Source of the DNA: UBA4615 sp046046245 | GTDB lineage: Bacteria; Pseudomonadota; Gammaproteobacteria; Burkholderiales; Burkholderiaceae_E | Assembly (NCBI GenBank): GCA_046046245.1 | Contig: JBJOKE010000021.1 | Coordinates: 1 to 64,000, forward strand | DNA length: 64,000 bases | Reading direction: 5' to 3' | In this document: piece by piece, positions 1 to 10,681 of the stretch | Layout of the letters: every line of letters begins with the position of its first letter | Numbering within the stretch: position 1 is the stretch's first letter | Program-made: the position numbers and the translations under genes | Notes under the pieces: generated by a model | The model's input: the letters and a program-made list of their open reading frames with translations, nothing else | What the model was told of the DNA's origin: nothing | The model's database searches: none

Positions 1-77
1 GCGCGGCCGTCCGCCGCAGTAATCTCCGCTCCCCTTTTGAAACCCCGGTGCAACCACCGGACCCCAGGAGCGTTCTG

Positions 78-2381
78 ATGACCCAATCCTTGTCCCCCGC
101 CGAACTGGCTTTGCGTGAAGCCGCGCTGGAATACCACCGCTCACCGGTACGGGGCAAGATCGCCGTCACCCCGCTGAAACCGCTGATGAACCAGCGTGAC
201 CTGTCGCTGGCCTACTCGCCCGGTGTCGCCTACCCGTGCCTGGCGATCGAGCAAGACCCGTCGCTCGCCGCCGAGTACACCTCGCGCGCCAACCTCGTCG
301 GCGTGATCACCAACGGCACCGCGGTGCTCGGTCTGGGCGACATCGGCCCGCTGGCCAGCAAGCCGGTGATGGAGGGCAAGGGCTGCCTGTTCAAGAAGTT
401 CGCCGGCATCGACGTCTTCGACATCGAGCTCGCCGAGCGCGACCCCGACAGGCTCGTCGACATCGTCGCCGCCCTCGAGCCCACGCTGGGCGGGATCAAC
501 CTCGAGGACATCAAGGCGCCCGAGTGCTTCGAGATCGAGCGCAAGCTGCGCGACCGGCTGAACATCCCCGTCTTCCACGACGACCAGCACGGCACCGCGA
601 TCATCTCGGCGGCCGCGATCCTCAACGGCCTGGAGCTGGTCGGCAAGGACATCGGTTCGGTCAAGGTGGCGGTCTCGGGCGCGGGGGCGGCGGCGATCGC
701 CTGCCTCGACGTGCTGGTGGGTCTCGGCGTGAAGCGCGGGCATGTCTTCATGTGCGACTCGAAGGGCGTGGTCCACACCGGCCGCGAGGGCCTGGACCCG
801 TCGAAGCAGCGCTACGCGCAGGAGACCGACGCGCGCACGCTCGCCGACGTCTGCCGCGGCGCCGACGTGTTCCTCGGCTGCTCGGCCGCCGGCGTGCTGA
901 CGCAGGACATGGTCGCGACGATGGCCGACCGGCCGATCATCCTCGCGCTCGCGAACCCCGAGCCGGAGATCCGGCCCGAACTCGCCAAGGCGGTGCGGCC
1001 CGACTGCATCATCGCCACCGGACGCTCGGACTATCCGAACCAGGTCAACAACGTCCTCTGCTTCCCGTACATCTTCCGCGGCGCGCTCGACGCGGGCGCG
1101 ACGCGGATCACGGAAGCGATGAAGCTCGCCTGCGTCCGGCAGATCGCCGACCTCGCGAAGGCCGAGATCTCCGACGAGGTGGCCGCCGCCTATGCCGGCC
1201 AGGAGCTGTCCTTCGGCCCCGACTACCTGATCCCGAAGCCCTTCGACAGCCGGCTGATCCTGCGGATCGCGCCCGCGGTCGCGAAGGCGGCGATGGACTC
1301 GGGCGTGGCCACGCGCCCGATCGCCGACCTCGACGCCTACCGCCGCTCGCTGCAGCGCTTCGTCTCGCACACCGGCCTCTTCATGAGCCCGGTCTTCGCG
1401 AGTGCGCGTGCGAAGCCGGCGCGCGTGGCCTACGCCGAGGGCGAGGACGAGCGCGTGCTGCGCGCGGTGCAGGCCGCGCTCGAGGAGGGCCTGGTCTCGA
1501 AGGCGATCCTGATCGGCCGCCCGGCGGTGATCGAGGCGCGCTGCAAGCGGGCCGGGCTGCGGATCCGTCCGGGGCGGGACTTCGAGGTCACCGACCCCGA
1601 GGACGACGCGCGCTTTCGCGACTACTGGACCGACTACCGGCAGCTGATGGGCCGCCGCGGCGTGACGCCCGAGCTCGCGAAGGCGACGATCCGCCGCTCG
1701 GCGACGACCATCGCCGCGATGATGATCCGCCGTGGCGACGCCGACGCGATGGTCTGCGGGCTGGTCGGCCGCTTCGACGATCACCTGGGCCGCGTGAAGG
1801 ACGTGATCGGGCTCGCCCGCGGCGCCTCGTGCTTCGCGACGATGAACGCGCTGATGATGCCCGAGCACACGCTGTTCCTCACCGACACGCTGGTCAACGA
1901 CGAGCCCGACGCCGAGCAGCTCGCCGAGATCGCGCGGATGGCGGTCGCGCAGATGCGCTCGTTCGCGGTCACCCCGAAGGTCGCCTTCGTCTCGCACTCG
2001 ATGTTCGGCGCCAGCGAGCGGCCGAGCGCGCGGCGGATGCGGGCGGCGGCGGCGCTGTTCCGCGAGCGCCTGCCCGACGTCGAGTGCGACGGCGAGATGC
2101 ACGGCGACGCGGCGCTGTCGGAGGAGGTCCGCCGCGAGTTCCTGCCCGAGTCGACGCTGACCGGCACGGCCAACCTGCTGGTCATGCCGAACCTCGACGC
2201 CGCCAACATCCTGCTGAACGTGCTCAAGGTGACCGGCGGCAAGGGCATCACCATCGGCCCGATCCTGCTGGGTGCGGCGCGGCCGGTTCACGTGCTGACG
2301 CCGGCCTCGACGATGCGCCGGGTGCTCAACGCGACCGCGATCGCGGTCGCGCAGTCGGCGATGCGCAGCGAGGCGGGCTGA
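78..2381 (+). CDS. maeB: NADP-dependent malic enzyme (malic enzyme + phosphotransacetylase-like fusion)
   Basis: Oxidative decarboxylation of malate to pyruvate with NADP, a cytosolic anaplerotic and NADPH-forming step. The 767-residue product has the two-part MaeB architecture: an N-terminal malic enzyme domain (SPGVAYPC near residue 47, TNGTAVLGLGDIGP near 83, HDDQHGTAI near 167, then the Rossmann part SGAGAAAIAC) and a C-terminal phosphotransacetylase-like domain from about residue 430 that in this family is regulatory. The ATG at 78 is preferred because AGGAG lies 7 bases upstream; an in-frame GTG at 48 would add 10 poorly typed residues. Length is normal for MaeB. It is convergent with the DUF2059 gene. 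Confidence 0.96.
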   Translation: MTQSLSPAELALREAALEYHRSPVRGKIAVTPLKPLMNQRDLSLAYSPGVAYPCLAIEQDPSLAAEYTSRANLVGVITNGTAVLGLGDIGPLASKPVMEGKGCLFKKFAGIDVFDIELAERDPDRLVDIVAALEPTLGGINLEDIKAPECFEIERKLRDRLNIPVFHDDQHGTAIISAAAILNGLELVGKDIGSVKVAVSGAGAAAIACLDVLVGLGVKRGHVFMCDSKGVVHTGREGLDPSKQRYAQETDARTLADVCRGADVFLGCSAAGVLTQDMVATMADRPIILALANPEPEIRPELAKAVRPDCIIATGRSDYPNQVNNVLCFPYIFRGALDAGATRITEAMKLACVRQIADLAKAEISDEVAAAYAGQELSFGPDYLIPKPFDSRLILRIAPAVAKAAMDSGVATRPIADLDAYRRSLQRFVSHTGLFMSPVFASARAKPARVAYAEGEDERVLRAVQAALEEGLVSKAILIGRPAVIEARCKRAGLRIRPGRDFEVTDPEDDARFRDYWTDYRQLMGRRGVTPELAKATIRRSATTIAAMMIRRGDADAMVCGLVGRFDDHLGRVKDVIGLARGASCFATMNALMMPEHTLFLTDTLVNDEPDAEQLAEIARMAVAQMRSFAVTPKVAFVSHSMFGASERPSARRMRAAAALFRERLPDVECDGEMHGDAALSEEVRREFLPESTLTGTANLLVMPNLDAANILLNVLKVTGGKGITIGPILLGAARPVHVLTPASTMRRVLNATAIAVAQSAMRSEAG

Positions 2382-2432
2382 CTCGAACTGCTGCGCGCGG
2401 GCCTCGGCGCGGCGGTCCGGGCGGGCCGGGCG

Positions 2433-2456
2433 GGCGCCGGCGCCAGGGCCGGCGCC
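2433..2456. terminator. GC hairpin between convergent genes
   Basis: GGCGCCGGC (2433-2441) pairs with GCCGGCGCC (2448-2456) across a 6-base loop, in the gap between the convergent maeB and DUF2059 genes. There is no T-run, so it could act as a bidirectional or factor-assisted terminator; the surrounding sequence is so GC-rich that chance is possible. Confidence 0.4.
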
Positions 2457-2470
2457 GGGGCCGCGCACTG

Positions 2471-3082
2471 CTACTTCTTCGCGTCGCCGCCGCGCACGCC
2501 CGGGCCGGCCGCCGGGGCACCGCCGGCGGGCGCGCCGCCCTCGGGGGCGGGCGGAAGGCCGAGGTTACGGGCCATCGAGGCCTCGAGCGTCTTCAGCTTC
2601 GGCTCGATCTGCGAGCGGGTCTCGCCGACCAGCTTGTCGGCGAAGCTGCGCTGCATCTGCGGCGCGAGCGCATTGAAGCGCTTGGTCACCGGCGACTCGA
2701 ACCACTCGATCAGCTGCTTGAGCTCGGCCTCGGTGAAGTTGGTCTCGAGCTCGGCGCCGATCGTCGAGGGCATCAGCTTGATCGCCCGCTCGCGCAGCAG
2801 CGGCACCGCCTCGTCGGTGTACTTCTTCAGGTCGGCGTCGATCGCCTTCGCGACCGACTCCCGCTTGTCCTGGGGCACCTTGCCGAACGCCTGGCGCGCC
2901 GCCATCGTGAGCTCGATCGCCGGCTGCTCGGCGAGCTGGCGGGCCATCACCTCGACGCTCGGCTGCTGCAGGGCGAGGAGCTTGCCGACCAGCTCCTTCT
3001 TCGACTGGGCGTGGGCGGGCGCGGCCACGGCGAGCGCGACGGCGAGGCCGGTCAGCGCGACGCGGAGGGAACGTCGGATCAT
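2471..3082 (-). CDS. DUF2059 domain secreted protein
   Basis: Predicted exported protein of 203 residues whose function is unknown. MIRRSLRVAL followed by a long Ala/Leu/Val stretch ending in APAHAQ reads as a cleavable Sec signal peptide. The mature part has the DUF2059 layout: charged helices, a TEAELKQLIEWFESPVTKRF segment typical of the family, and a Gly/Ala/Pro-rich tail. The ATG at 3082 is chosen because it starts exactly at the signal peptide; longer in-frame starts would put 20 odd residues in front of it. A GGAG lies about 9 bases upstream. Confidence 0.85.
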   Translation of the reverse strand: MIRRSLRVALTGLAVALAVAAPAHAQSKKELVGKLLALQQPSVEVMARQLAEQPAIELTMAARQAFGKVPQDKRESVAKAIDADLKKYTDEAVPLLRERAIKLMPSTIGAELETNFTEAELKQLIEWFESPVTKRFNALAPQMQRSFADKLVGETRSQIEPKLKTLEASMARNLGLPPAPEGGAPAGGAPAAGPGVRGGDAKK

Positions 3083-3225
3083 CGGGAGGACTCCGTGGCG
3101 GGCCGGAGGGCCCGGGTGTCGAGGCCGCAAGGTTACCAGCACCGGCGGCCGGGCCCGGCCGCGCGGCGGTCCGGCGGCGCCCGCCGGAAGCGCGGGATAA
3201 TGGCGGTCCGCCGACCGCGACCCCC

Positions 3226-3924
3226 ATGATGACCGAACTGATCCTGATCCGGCACGGACAGACCGAGCTCAATCGCGGGCCGTTCTTCCAGGGGCAGATC
3301 GACGTGCCGCTGAACGCGCTGGGCCTGGCGCAGGCCGCACGGCTCGCCGAGCGGCTGGCCGGCGAGCCGATCGATGCGATCGCCTGCAGCGACCTGCTGC
3401 GGACACGCCAGACCGCATCGCCGGCGGCGAGCCGGCTCGCGCTCGAGCCGCTGCCCGATTCGGCGCTGCGCGAGCAGGCCTTCGGCGCCTTCGAGGGCCT
3501 GAGCTTCGACGACTGCATCGAGCGCCATCCCGAGGCCTTCGCCGCGTGGCAGCGCCACGATCCCGCCTTCGCGACGCCGGGCGGCGAGAGCGTGCTGCGC
3601 TTCCATGCACGGGTGCTCGGCGCGATCCGCGCGATCGCGGCGCGGCACGCCGGCCGGCGGATCGCGGTGGTGACCCACGGCGGCGTGCTCGACATGGTCT
3701 GGCGCACTGCGCAGGGGCTGCCGCTGTCGGGCCCGCGCACCTGTCCGATCCCGAACACCGGCCTGAACCGGGTTCGCGTCGACGGCGACGCGATCGAGGT
3801 CCTCGGCTGGGCGGACGACGCACACCTCGCCGGCCTCGAGGCGCCGGTCGGCCCGGCGCCGGCCGCCGACGCGGCCGAGGCGCTTCAGGCGCCGATCGCG
3901 CCCTCGACCCCGAGCGCCCGGTAG
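3226..3924 (+). CDS. Histidine phosphatase family protein (phosphoglycerate mutase-like)
   Basis: A 232-residue member of the histidine phosphatase superfamily, branch 1. The catalytic loop LIRHGQTELNRG is at residues 7-18; the acid/base Glu region LREQAFGAFEGL and the second catalytic His in VVTHGGVLD are all present, so it should be active on a phosphoester. The substrate cannot be read from sequence; phosphoglycerate mutase, alpha-ribazole phosphatase (CobC-like) and generic phosphatases share these motifs. Starts at ATG 3226 (a second ATG follows directly). Its 3' end overlaps the convergent TPR gene by 40 bases. A GATAAT hexamer about 30 bases upstream could be a -10 element. Confidence 0.9.
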   Translation: MMTELILIRHGQTELNRGPFFQGQIDVPLNALGLAQAARLAERLAGEPIDAIACSDLLRTRQTASPAASRLALEPLPDSALREQAFGAFEGLSFDDCIERHPEAFAAWQRHDPAFATPGGESVLRFHARVLGAIRAIAARHAGRRIAVVTHGGVLDMVWRTAQGLPLSGPRTCPIPNTGLNRVRVDGDAIEVLGWADDAHLAGLEAPVGPAPAADAAEALQAPIAPSTPSAR

Positions 3925-5219
3925 GTCCGCCTCAGCCGCGCGGCGAGGCGCCGCGACGCGGGCTGCGCGTTCGCCAGCGGCTGCAACGCCTGCTGCGCCG
4001 CCGACCAGCGGCCGGCGGCCATCAGCGCGTCGACGTGCAGCTGCACGAACAGGTCGCGCTGCGCGTGGCTGCCGCCGATCGCGGCCAGCCCCGGCAGCGC
4101 CTCGCCGAGCCCGCGCTGCGCGCCTTCGGCGTCGCCGCGCGCGTACGCGAGCAGGCCCCGCGCGGCCGGCACCGCGACCCGGGTCCAGGCCTCGCGGCTC
4201 GCCGCCGGGGCGGTCGGCGCGAAGGCGCCGATCGACGCGGCGAGCACGTCGGCCTCGGGCCGGCCGGCGCGCGCGAGGCCGTAGAGGTAGTGCAGGTCGA
4301 GGAAGGGGTTCACGTGATCGTGCACGCGCGGCGCCAGCCGGGGCGCGAGCGCGGTCCAGCGGTCGCCGACGTCGGTGCCGGCCAGCTCCAGCCGAGCGAG
4401 CAGCGAGACCGCGTTGACCTGATCCTGGCTGTAGTCCGGGCAGACGCCCCAGACCCGCGCGTCGTGCAGCGCGAGCGCCTCGTCGAGCCGGTCGCGTTCG
4501 ATCAGGACCAGCGCGAGGTGCCACCAGTTGTGGGTGACCATGAACGAGTTGAGCCCGGTCCACGCATCGGCCACCGAGCGCAGGAAGGCCTCGCCCTCTT
4601 CGAAGCGGCCCTCGGCCAGCATCACGTGCGCGAGCGCGTGGTGCGCCCAGGGCTCGCGCCGCCGCATCGCCACCGCGCGTCGGGCCGCCGCCTCGGCGGG
4701 CCGCATCAGGTGGCACTGCTCCAGTCCCCAGGCGAGCATCCCGTGCATCGGTGCGACGTCGCCGGCCGCAGGCGCCGCGGCGAGCGCGAGCCGCAGCATC
4801 CTCGGCGCGTCGCCCAGGTTGAAGCAGTGGTACTGGCCGAGCTTGACCGAGACCAGGTCGCGCGGGTGATCGCGCGCCTGATCCTCGTGCAGCGCGATCG
4901 CGCGCAGCACGTCACCGTCGGCCCAGGCGCGCACCGCCTCGAGGAACCGCCGCTCGCGCGGCGTCGCGCCGACCCGCGACGCGTCGGCGAGATCGAGGTG
5001 GCGGCGGGCCGCCGCCGGCGCGCCCGGTGTCTCGGCGAACAGCTGCAGCGCGGCCGCGTACGCCTGGACGAGCGGCGCGTCGTCGCGTTCGGCCGTGCCG
5101 AGCAGGTCGACCACACGCGCCTCGCAGGCGAGGAAACCCTCGGCGAAGGCCGCGACGCCGGCCTCGCTCGCCGGATCGCCGAGCGTCAGCGGGTTGCCGA
5201 AGGGGTCCTCCGCGTTCAC
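3885..5219 (-). CDS. TTC38-like tetratricopeptide repeat protein
   Basis: A 444-residue helical repeat protein without signal peptide, so probably cytosolic. The segment MHGMLAWGLEQCHL and the later HNWWHLALVLIERDRL are the hallmarks of the TTC38 branch of TPR proteins, whose biochemical role is not known. The start is a GTG that overlaps the stop codon of the upstream binding-protein gene (GTGA), so it is translated as the last gene of the peptide-type ABC operon. This tight coupling suggests a role linked to the imported substrate, but that is inference. Its 3' end overlaps the histidine phosphatase gene. Confidence 0.85.
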   Translation of the reverse strand: MNAEDPFGNPLTLGDPASEAGVAAFAEGFLACEARVVDLLGTAERDDAPLVQAYAAALQLFAETPGAPAAARRHLDLADASRVGATPRERRFLEAVRAWADGDVLRAIALHEDQARDHPRDLVSVKLGQYHCFNLGDAPRMLRLALAAAPAAGDVAPMHGMLAWGLEQCHLMRPAEAAARRAVAMRRREPWAHHALAHVMLAEGRFEEGEAFLRSVADAWTGLNSFMVTHNWWHLALVLIERDRLDEALALHDARVWGVCPDYSQDQVNAVSLLARLELAGTDVGDRWTALAPRLAPRVHDHVNPFLDLHYLYGLARAGRPEADVLAASIGAFAPTAPAASREAWTRVAVPAARGLLAYARGDAEGAQRGLGEALPGLAAIGGSHAQRDLFVQLHVDALMAAGRWSAAQQALQPLANAQPASRRLAARLRRTYRALGVEGAIGA

Positions 5220-6709
5220 TGCCAGTGCAGCGCCGACAGGTCGTTCGCGAAGATGGGCACGTCCTTCCACAGCCCCTTGAGCTTCGCGTTCGCGACCGAG
5301 ACCCACTGCGGCTGGTAGAGGAAGGCGTTCGGCGACTCCTGCGCGATCAGGCGCTGCGCCTCGCCGAGCAGCCTGGCGCGCTCGGCATCGTCGCCGGTCG
5401 CGCTGATCTTCGAGAACAGCGCACGGAACTTCGGCGACTCGTAGTTCCAGTAGTAGTTGTCCTTGGCGTAGTTGCCGAGGTCGAGCGGCTCGACGTGGGA
5501 GATGATCGTCAGGTCGTAGTCCCTGTTCGTGTAGACGCCGCTCATCCACTGCGCCCACTCGACGTTCTGGATCTTCGCGACGATGCCCACCTTCGCGAGC
5601 TGCGCGGCGATCACCTCGCCGCCCTGCCGCGCGTAGGACGGCGGCGGCAGCTTCAGCGACAGCTCGAGCGGCGTCTTCACGCCGGCCTCGGCGAGCAGCG
5701 CGCGCGCCTTCGCCGGGTCGAAGGGGTTGACGCCCGTCGTGTCGACGTAACCGAACGCGCCGGGCACGTAGTGGCTGCCGATCGGCACGCCGAAGCCGTC
5801 GGCCGCCCCCGAGACCACCGCCTTGCGGTCGATCGCCATCGCGATCGCGCGCCGCACCCGGACGTCGTCGAGCGGCTTCTTCCTGTTGTTGATCGCGAGG
5901 ATGGTCTTGGCGCGCGAGCCGCCGACCTGCACGACGAAACGCGCATCGCCCTTGACCGCGTCGATCACCTTGGCGGTGATCCGCGGCATCGCGTCGATGT
6001 CGCCGGCGAGCACCGCGGCGATCTGCGCGGCCGGATCGGCGATGAAGCGCCAGCTCACGCGGGTCATCCGGATCCTGGCGGCGTCGCGGTAGTCGGGCCA
6101 CCTGACCATCGTCAGCGACGAGCCCTTCTGCCACGACTCGATCCGGTACGGGCCGGTGCCCACGGGCGTCGTCGCGTTGGTCGCCGCGCTCTTCGGCTCG
6201 ACGATCACCGCGGTCGACAGCCCCATGTTGAACAGGAAGTCGGGGTTGTTCGCCTTCAGCCGGACCGCGACCACGTGCGGGTCGGTGACGCGGATCGCCT
6301 CGATGTTGGTGAAGGTCTGCTTGTCCTTGTTGGTGCTGTCGGGCGCGGCGGCCCGCTCGAGCGAGAACTTCACCGTGTTCGCATCGAAGGGCTCGCCGTT
6401 GTGGAACCGCACCCCGCGGCGCAGCTCGAAGGTGAAGGTGCGCGCATCGGGCGAGACGGTCCACTTCTCGGCGAGCAGCGGCGCGATCGAGCCGTCCTCG
6501 CGGATCTTCACCAGGGTCTCGAGGACGTTGTAGTGGACGATCTCGCCGATCGAGGCGGCCGCGGCCGTCGTCGGGTCGAGGCCGGTCGGCTCGAGCGCCA
6601 TCGCCATCACCACCGCGTCCTTGCCGCGGACCTGCGCCGGCGCGGCCACCGAGGCGGCGAGCGCCGCGGCGCCGACGAACGCGGCCACCAGCGTCTTCAA
6701 CAGCTTCAT
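5216..6709 (-). CDS. ABC transporter substrate-binding protein, peptide/opine family (SBP_bac_5)
   Basis: Periplasmic binding protein of 497 residues. MKLLKTLVAAFVGAAALAASVAAPAQ is a Sec signal peptide without lipobox. The mature chain has family 5 features: ALEPTGLDPTTAAAASIGEIVHYNVLETLV near the N-terminus, SPDARTFTFELRRGVRFHNGEPFDA, GTGPYRIESW, and DDVRVRRAIAMAIDRKAVV. This family binds peptides, opines, glutathione or nickel; the ligand is not predictable here. Encoded downstream of the matching ATPases and permeases, 131 bases from the start of the last ATPase's stop-proximal region and followed by the TPR gene with a 4-base overlap. Confidence 0.93.
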   Translation of the reverse strand: MKLLKTLVAAFVGAAALAASVAAPAQVRGKDAVVMAMALEPTGLDPTTAAAASIGEIVHYNVLETLVKIREDGSIAPLLAEKWTVSPDARTFTFELRRGVRFHNGEPFDANTVKFSLERAAAPDSTNKDKQTFTNIEAIRVTDPHVVAVRLKANNPDFLFNMGLSTAVIVEPKSAATNATTPVGTGPYRIESWQKGSSLTMVRWPDYRDAARIRMTRVSWRFIADPAAQIAAVLAGDIDAMPRITAKVIDAVKGDARFVVQVGGSRAKTILAINNRKKPLDDVRVRRAIAMAIDRKAVVSGAADGFGVPIGSHYVPGAFGYVDTTGVNPFDPAKARALLAEAGVKTPLELSLKLPPPSYARQGGEVIAAQLAKVGIVAKIQNVEWAQWMSGVYTNRDYDLTIISHVEPLDLGNYAKDNYYWNYESPKFRALFSKISATGDDAERARLLGEAQRLIAQESPNAFLYQPQWVSVANAKLKGLWKDVPIFANDLSALHWQ

Positions 6710-6758
6710 CGTGCGTCTCCGAGAGCGGGCCCGCACCGGTCGTGCGGGCGAAACCGGA

Positions 6759-7840
6759 CTATTGCACAGCGACCGGGCGCGCGACCACGTCCTCGGCGCG
6801 GTGGCAGGCGACGCGGCGCGCTGCGCCCAGCGGCCGCAGCACGGGCGGCTCGACGCGACAGCGCTCGGTGGCGTCGGGGCAGCGCGGTGCGAACGCACAG
6901 CCGGCACCGCCGCCGCGCGCGACGAGGGCGTCGGCCGCGAGCGGACGCCCGGCGGCACCCGCCGGGGCGATCGCGGCCCCGTCGGCGTCGCGCTCGCCGA
7001 CGGGGCCGACTGCGCGGGCCGCGGCGCGTCGTCGCCGCCGCCGGTCCGGATCGTCGGCGCGCGGCACCGCGTCGAGCAGCGCGCGGGTGTACGGATGGGC
7101 CGCGGCCGCGAACAGCTCGGCCGGCGCGCCCTCCTCCACCACCCGCCCGGCGAACATCACCGCCACGCGATCGCAGACGTGGTCCACCACCGCGAGGTCG
7201 TGGCTGATCAGCAGGTAGGTGAGCCCGAAGCGCTGCTGCAGGTCGTGCAGCAGGTTCAGGACCTGCGCCTGCACCGACACGTCGAGCGCGCTGACCGGCT
7301 CGTCGGCGACGATCAGCCGCGGCCGCGTGATCAGCGCGCGGGCGATCGCGATCCGCTGCCGCTGGCCGCCGGAGAACTCGTGCGGCACCTTGTCGAGGTC
7401 GGACGCACGCAGCCCCACCGACGCGAGCGCCTCGGCGGCGCGTTCGCGGCGCTCGGCGGGCGAGGCGCGGCCGGTCGCCTCGAGCGGCTCGGCGACGATC
7501 CGCGCGACCGTCTGGCGCGGGTCGAGCGAGCCGTACGGGTCCTGGAACACCATCTGGAAGTCGCGCCGCGCCTCGCGCAGCGCCGCCGCCGGCAGCGCGT
7601 TCAGGTCGCGCCCCATCAGCTCGACCGTGCCCGAACTCGGCCGCTCGAGCGCCATGACCGCCCGCGCGAGCGTCGACTTGCCCGAGCCCGACTCGCCGAC
7701 CACGCCCAGGCTGCGGCCCGCGGCGATCGACAGGCTGACGCCGTCGACGGCGATCAGCTCGGGCGCCGGGCCGAAGAGCCGCGTGCGCGGCAGCCGGTAG
7801 CGCTTCACCAGGTCGCGGACGGCGAGCAGCGGCGCGTCCA

Positions 7841-7841
<1 letters not shown>
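6759..7841 (-). CDS. ABC transporter ATP-binding protein, OppF/DppF type
   Basis: Cytoplasmic ATPase of 360 residues energising the peptide-type importer. Walker A GESGSGKST, Q-loop MVFQDPYGSLDPR, signature FSGGQRQRIAIARAL, Walker B LIVADEPVSALDVS and the switch His in LLISHDLAVVDHV are intact. The C-terminal oligopeptide/dipeptide extension with a Cys cluster (GCAFAPRCPDATERC) is typical of OppF/DppF. A low-complexity Arg/Ala-rich insert precedes it, longer than usual. The ATG shares one base with the stop codon of the upstream ATPase gene (TGATG). Confidence 0.93.
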
Positions 7842-8820
<979 letters not shown>

Positions 8821-8824
<4 letters not shown>

Positions 8825-9663
8825 CGCGCCCTCGCGAGCCGCGGATCGAGCAGGTCGCGCAGCCCGTCGCCCAGCAGGTTCAGCCCCAGCACCGCGACCG
8901 CGATCGCCACGCCCGGGAAGACCGCCAGCCGAGGCGCCTGGAACAGCAGCGCCTGCGCGTCGTTCAGCATCCGGCCCCACGAGGGCTGCGGCGGCTGCGT
9001 GCCCAGGCCCAGGTACGACAGCGCGGCCTCGGCCAGGATCGCCAGCGCGAAGTGGACCGTGGCCTGCACGATCAGCACCGAGGCGATGTTCGGCAGCACG
9101 TGCTCGAGCGTGATCCGCAGCGTGCCCTTGCCGGATGCGCGCGCGGCGAGCACAAATTCCCGCGCCCAGACCGCGTTGGCCGACGCACGCGTCACGCGGA
9201 CGAACACCGGCACGTAGAAGAGCCCGATCGCGACGATCGAGACGACGATGCCCGGGCCGAAGACCGCGGTCATCATGATCGCCGACAGCAGCGCGGGGAA
9301 CGCGAAGGTGAAGTCGGTCAGGCGCATGATCGTCTCCTCGACCCAGCCGCGGCGCGCGGCCGCGAGCAGCCCGAGCGCGGTGCCGGCGACGAGTCCGATC
9401 GACACCGCGATCGTGCCGACGAGCAGCGAGTTGCGCGCGCCGGCGAGCAGCAGCGAGGCGACGTCGCGACCGAACGAGTCGGTGCCCAGCCAGTGCTCGG
9501 CCGACGGCGGCGCGAGCTTGCGGGTGACGTCGATGTCGTCGGTGGGCCACGGTGTCCACGCGAGCGACAGCAGCGCGGCCGCGACGACGAGCAGCGTCAG
9601 CGCCGCGCCCGCGACGAAGCTCGGATGCCGCGCGGCGCGGCGCGCGAAGCCGTCCACCGTCAT
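8821..9663 (-). CDS. ABC transporter permease, OppC/DppC type
   Basis: Inner membrane permease of 280 residues. One N-terminal membrane helix (AGAALTLLVVAAALLSLAW) is followed by HWLGTDSFGRDVASLLLAGARNS, the conserved periplasmic entry of DppC-type proteins, and then five further hydrophobic segments; the EAA loop reads SGKGTLRITLEHVLPN. The ATG overlaps the stop of the upstream permease (ATGA). It forms the translocation channel with the DppB-type protein. Confidence 0.93.
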
Positions 9664-10610
9664 GCGTCCGAGGGCTTGAGCCGCGGATCGATCGCGGCGT
9701 AGAGGAGGTCGACGACGAAGTTCACGATCGTGACCATCGCGGCCAGCAGCATCACGCAGTTGCGCACGACGACGAGGTCGCGGTTCGAGATCGACTGGAA
9801 GATCAGCCGGCCGAGTCCGGGCAGGTAGAACACGCTCTCGACGACGATGGTCCCCGACAGCAGGGTCGCGAACTGCAGCCCCATCACCGTCACCACCGGG
9901 ATCAGCGCGTTGCGCAGCGCGTGGCCCCAGAGCGCGGCGCGCCGCGACAGCCCCTTCGCGCGTGCGGTCCGCACGAAGTCCTCGCGCAGCACGTCCAGCA
10001 GCGCCGAGCGGGTGATCCGGGCGAGGATCGCCGCCTGCACGACCGCGAGCGAGGTCGCCGGCAGCACCAGCGCCTTGAGCGCCGGGCCCACGCCCGCCGA
10101 CCAGCCCGGAAAGCCCCCGGCCGAGAACCAGCGCAGGTTCACCGCGAACAGCAGGATCAGCAGGATCGCGAACCAGAAGTTCGGGATCGCGATGCCGACC
10201 TGCGTCGCGGCCATCACGCCGACGTCGCCGGCACGGTGGTGACGCGCGGCCGCGTAGACCCCGGCCGCGAGGGCGAGCACCGTGGTCAGCGTCATCGCCA
10301 GCACCGCGAGCGGCACGGTGAGCGCGAGCCGCTCGGCGATCAGCGGAGCCACCGGCGACCCGTAGGCATGGCTGGTGCCGAGCTCGCCCGTCAGCAGTCC
10401 GCCGACCCAGCCGAGGTAGCGCTCGAGCGCCGGCCGGTCGAGGCCGAGCTTCTCGCGCAGCGCGGCCACCGCCTCGGGCGCGGCGTCGGGCCCGAGCATC
10501 ATCTGCGCGGCGTCGCCGGGCAGGACCTCGAGCACGACGAAGACCACGATCGAGGCGCCCACCAGGGTGGCCGCGAGCGTCGCGAGCCGCTTGAGCAGGA
10601 AGCGCTTCAC
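9660..10610 (-). CDS. ABC transporter permease, OppB/DppB type
   Basis: Inner membrane permease of 316 residues. The N-terminal VKRFLLKRLATLAATLVGASIVVFV helix, the GDAAQ segment, and the EAA loop with RTARAKGLSRRAALWGHALRNALIPVVT are typical for DppB. It begins at GTG 10610; no better ATG is in frame at the membrane helix. First transporter gene of the minus-strand operon, 71 bases downstream of the PA2778-type gene, so it may be co-transcribed from the promoter in front of the PA2779-type gene. Confidence 0.92.
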   Translation of the reverse strand: MKRFLLKRLATLAATLVGASIVVFVVLEVLPGDAAQMMLGPDAAPEAVAALREKLGLDRPALERYLGWVGGLLTGELGTSHAYGSPVAPLIAERLALTVPLAVLAMTLTTVLALAAGVYAAARHHRAGDVGVMAATQVGIAIPNFWFAILLILLFAVNLRWFSAGGFPGWSAGVGPALKALVLPATSLAVVQAAILARITRSALLDVLREDFVRTARAKGLSRRAALWGHALRNALIPVVTVMGLQFATLLSGTIVVESVFYLPGLGRLIFQSISNRDLVVVRNCVMLLAAMVTIVNFVVDLLYAAIDPRLKPSDA

Positions 10611-10681
10611 GGGCGCGGCGGACTGGGACGGCGGGCGTCGGGACGCATGGCCCGCGGATGATAGCGCCCCGCGTGGGCGCG

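Noticed and set aside
141..2468. A 775-codon open frame antisense to maeB
   Set aside because: The product is Arg/Ala/His-rich without motifs; it is the usual shadow of a high-GC gene whose opposite strand lacks stops. The sense strand has a full MaeB.
236..3229. A 997-codon open frame overlapping maeB and running antisense to the DUF2059 gene
   Set aside because: It runs over two real genes and has Arg/Gly/Pro low-complexity translation, so it is not a gene.
3885..6464. An 859-codon frame extending the TPR protein upstream
   Set aside because: Residues before the GTG at 5219 are a shadow of the binding-protein gene; the GTGA junction defines the real start.
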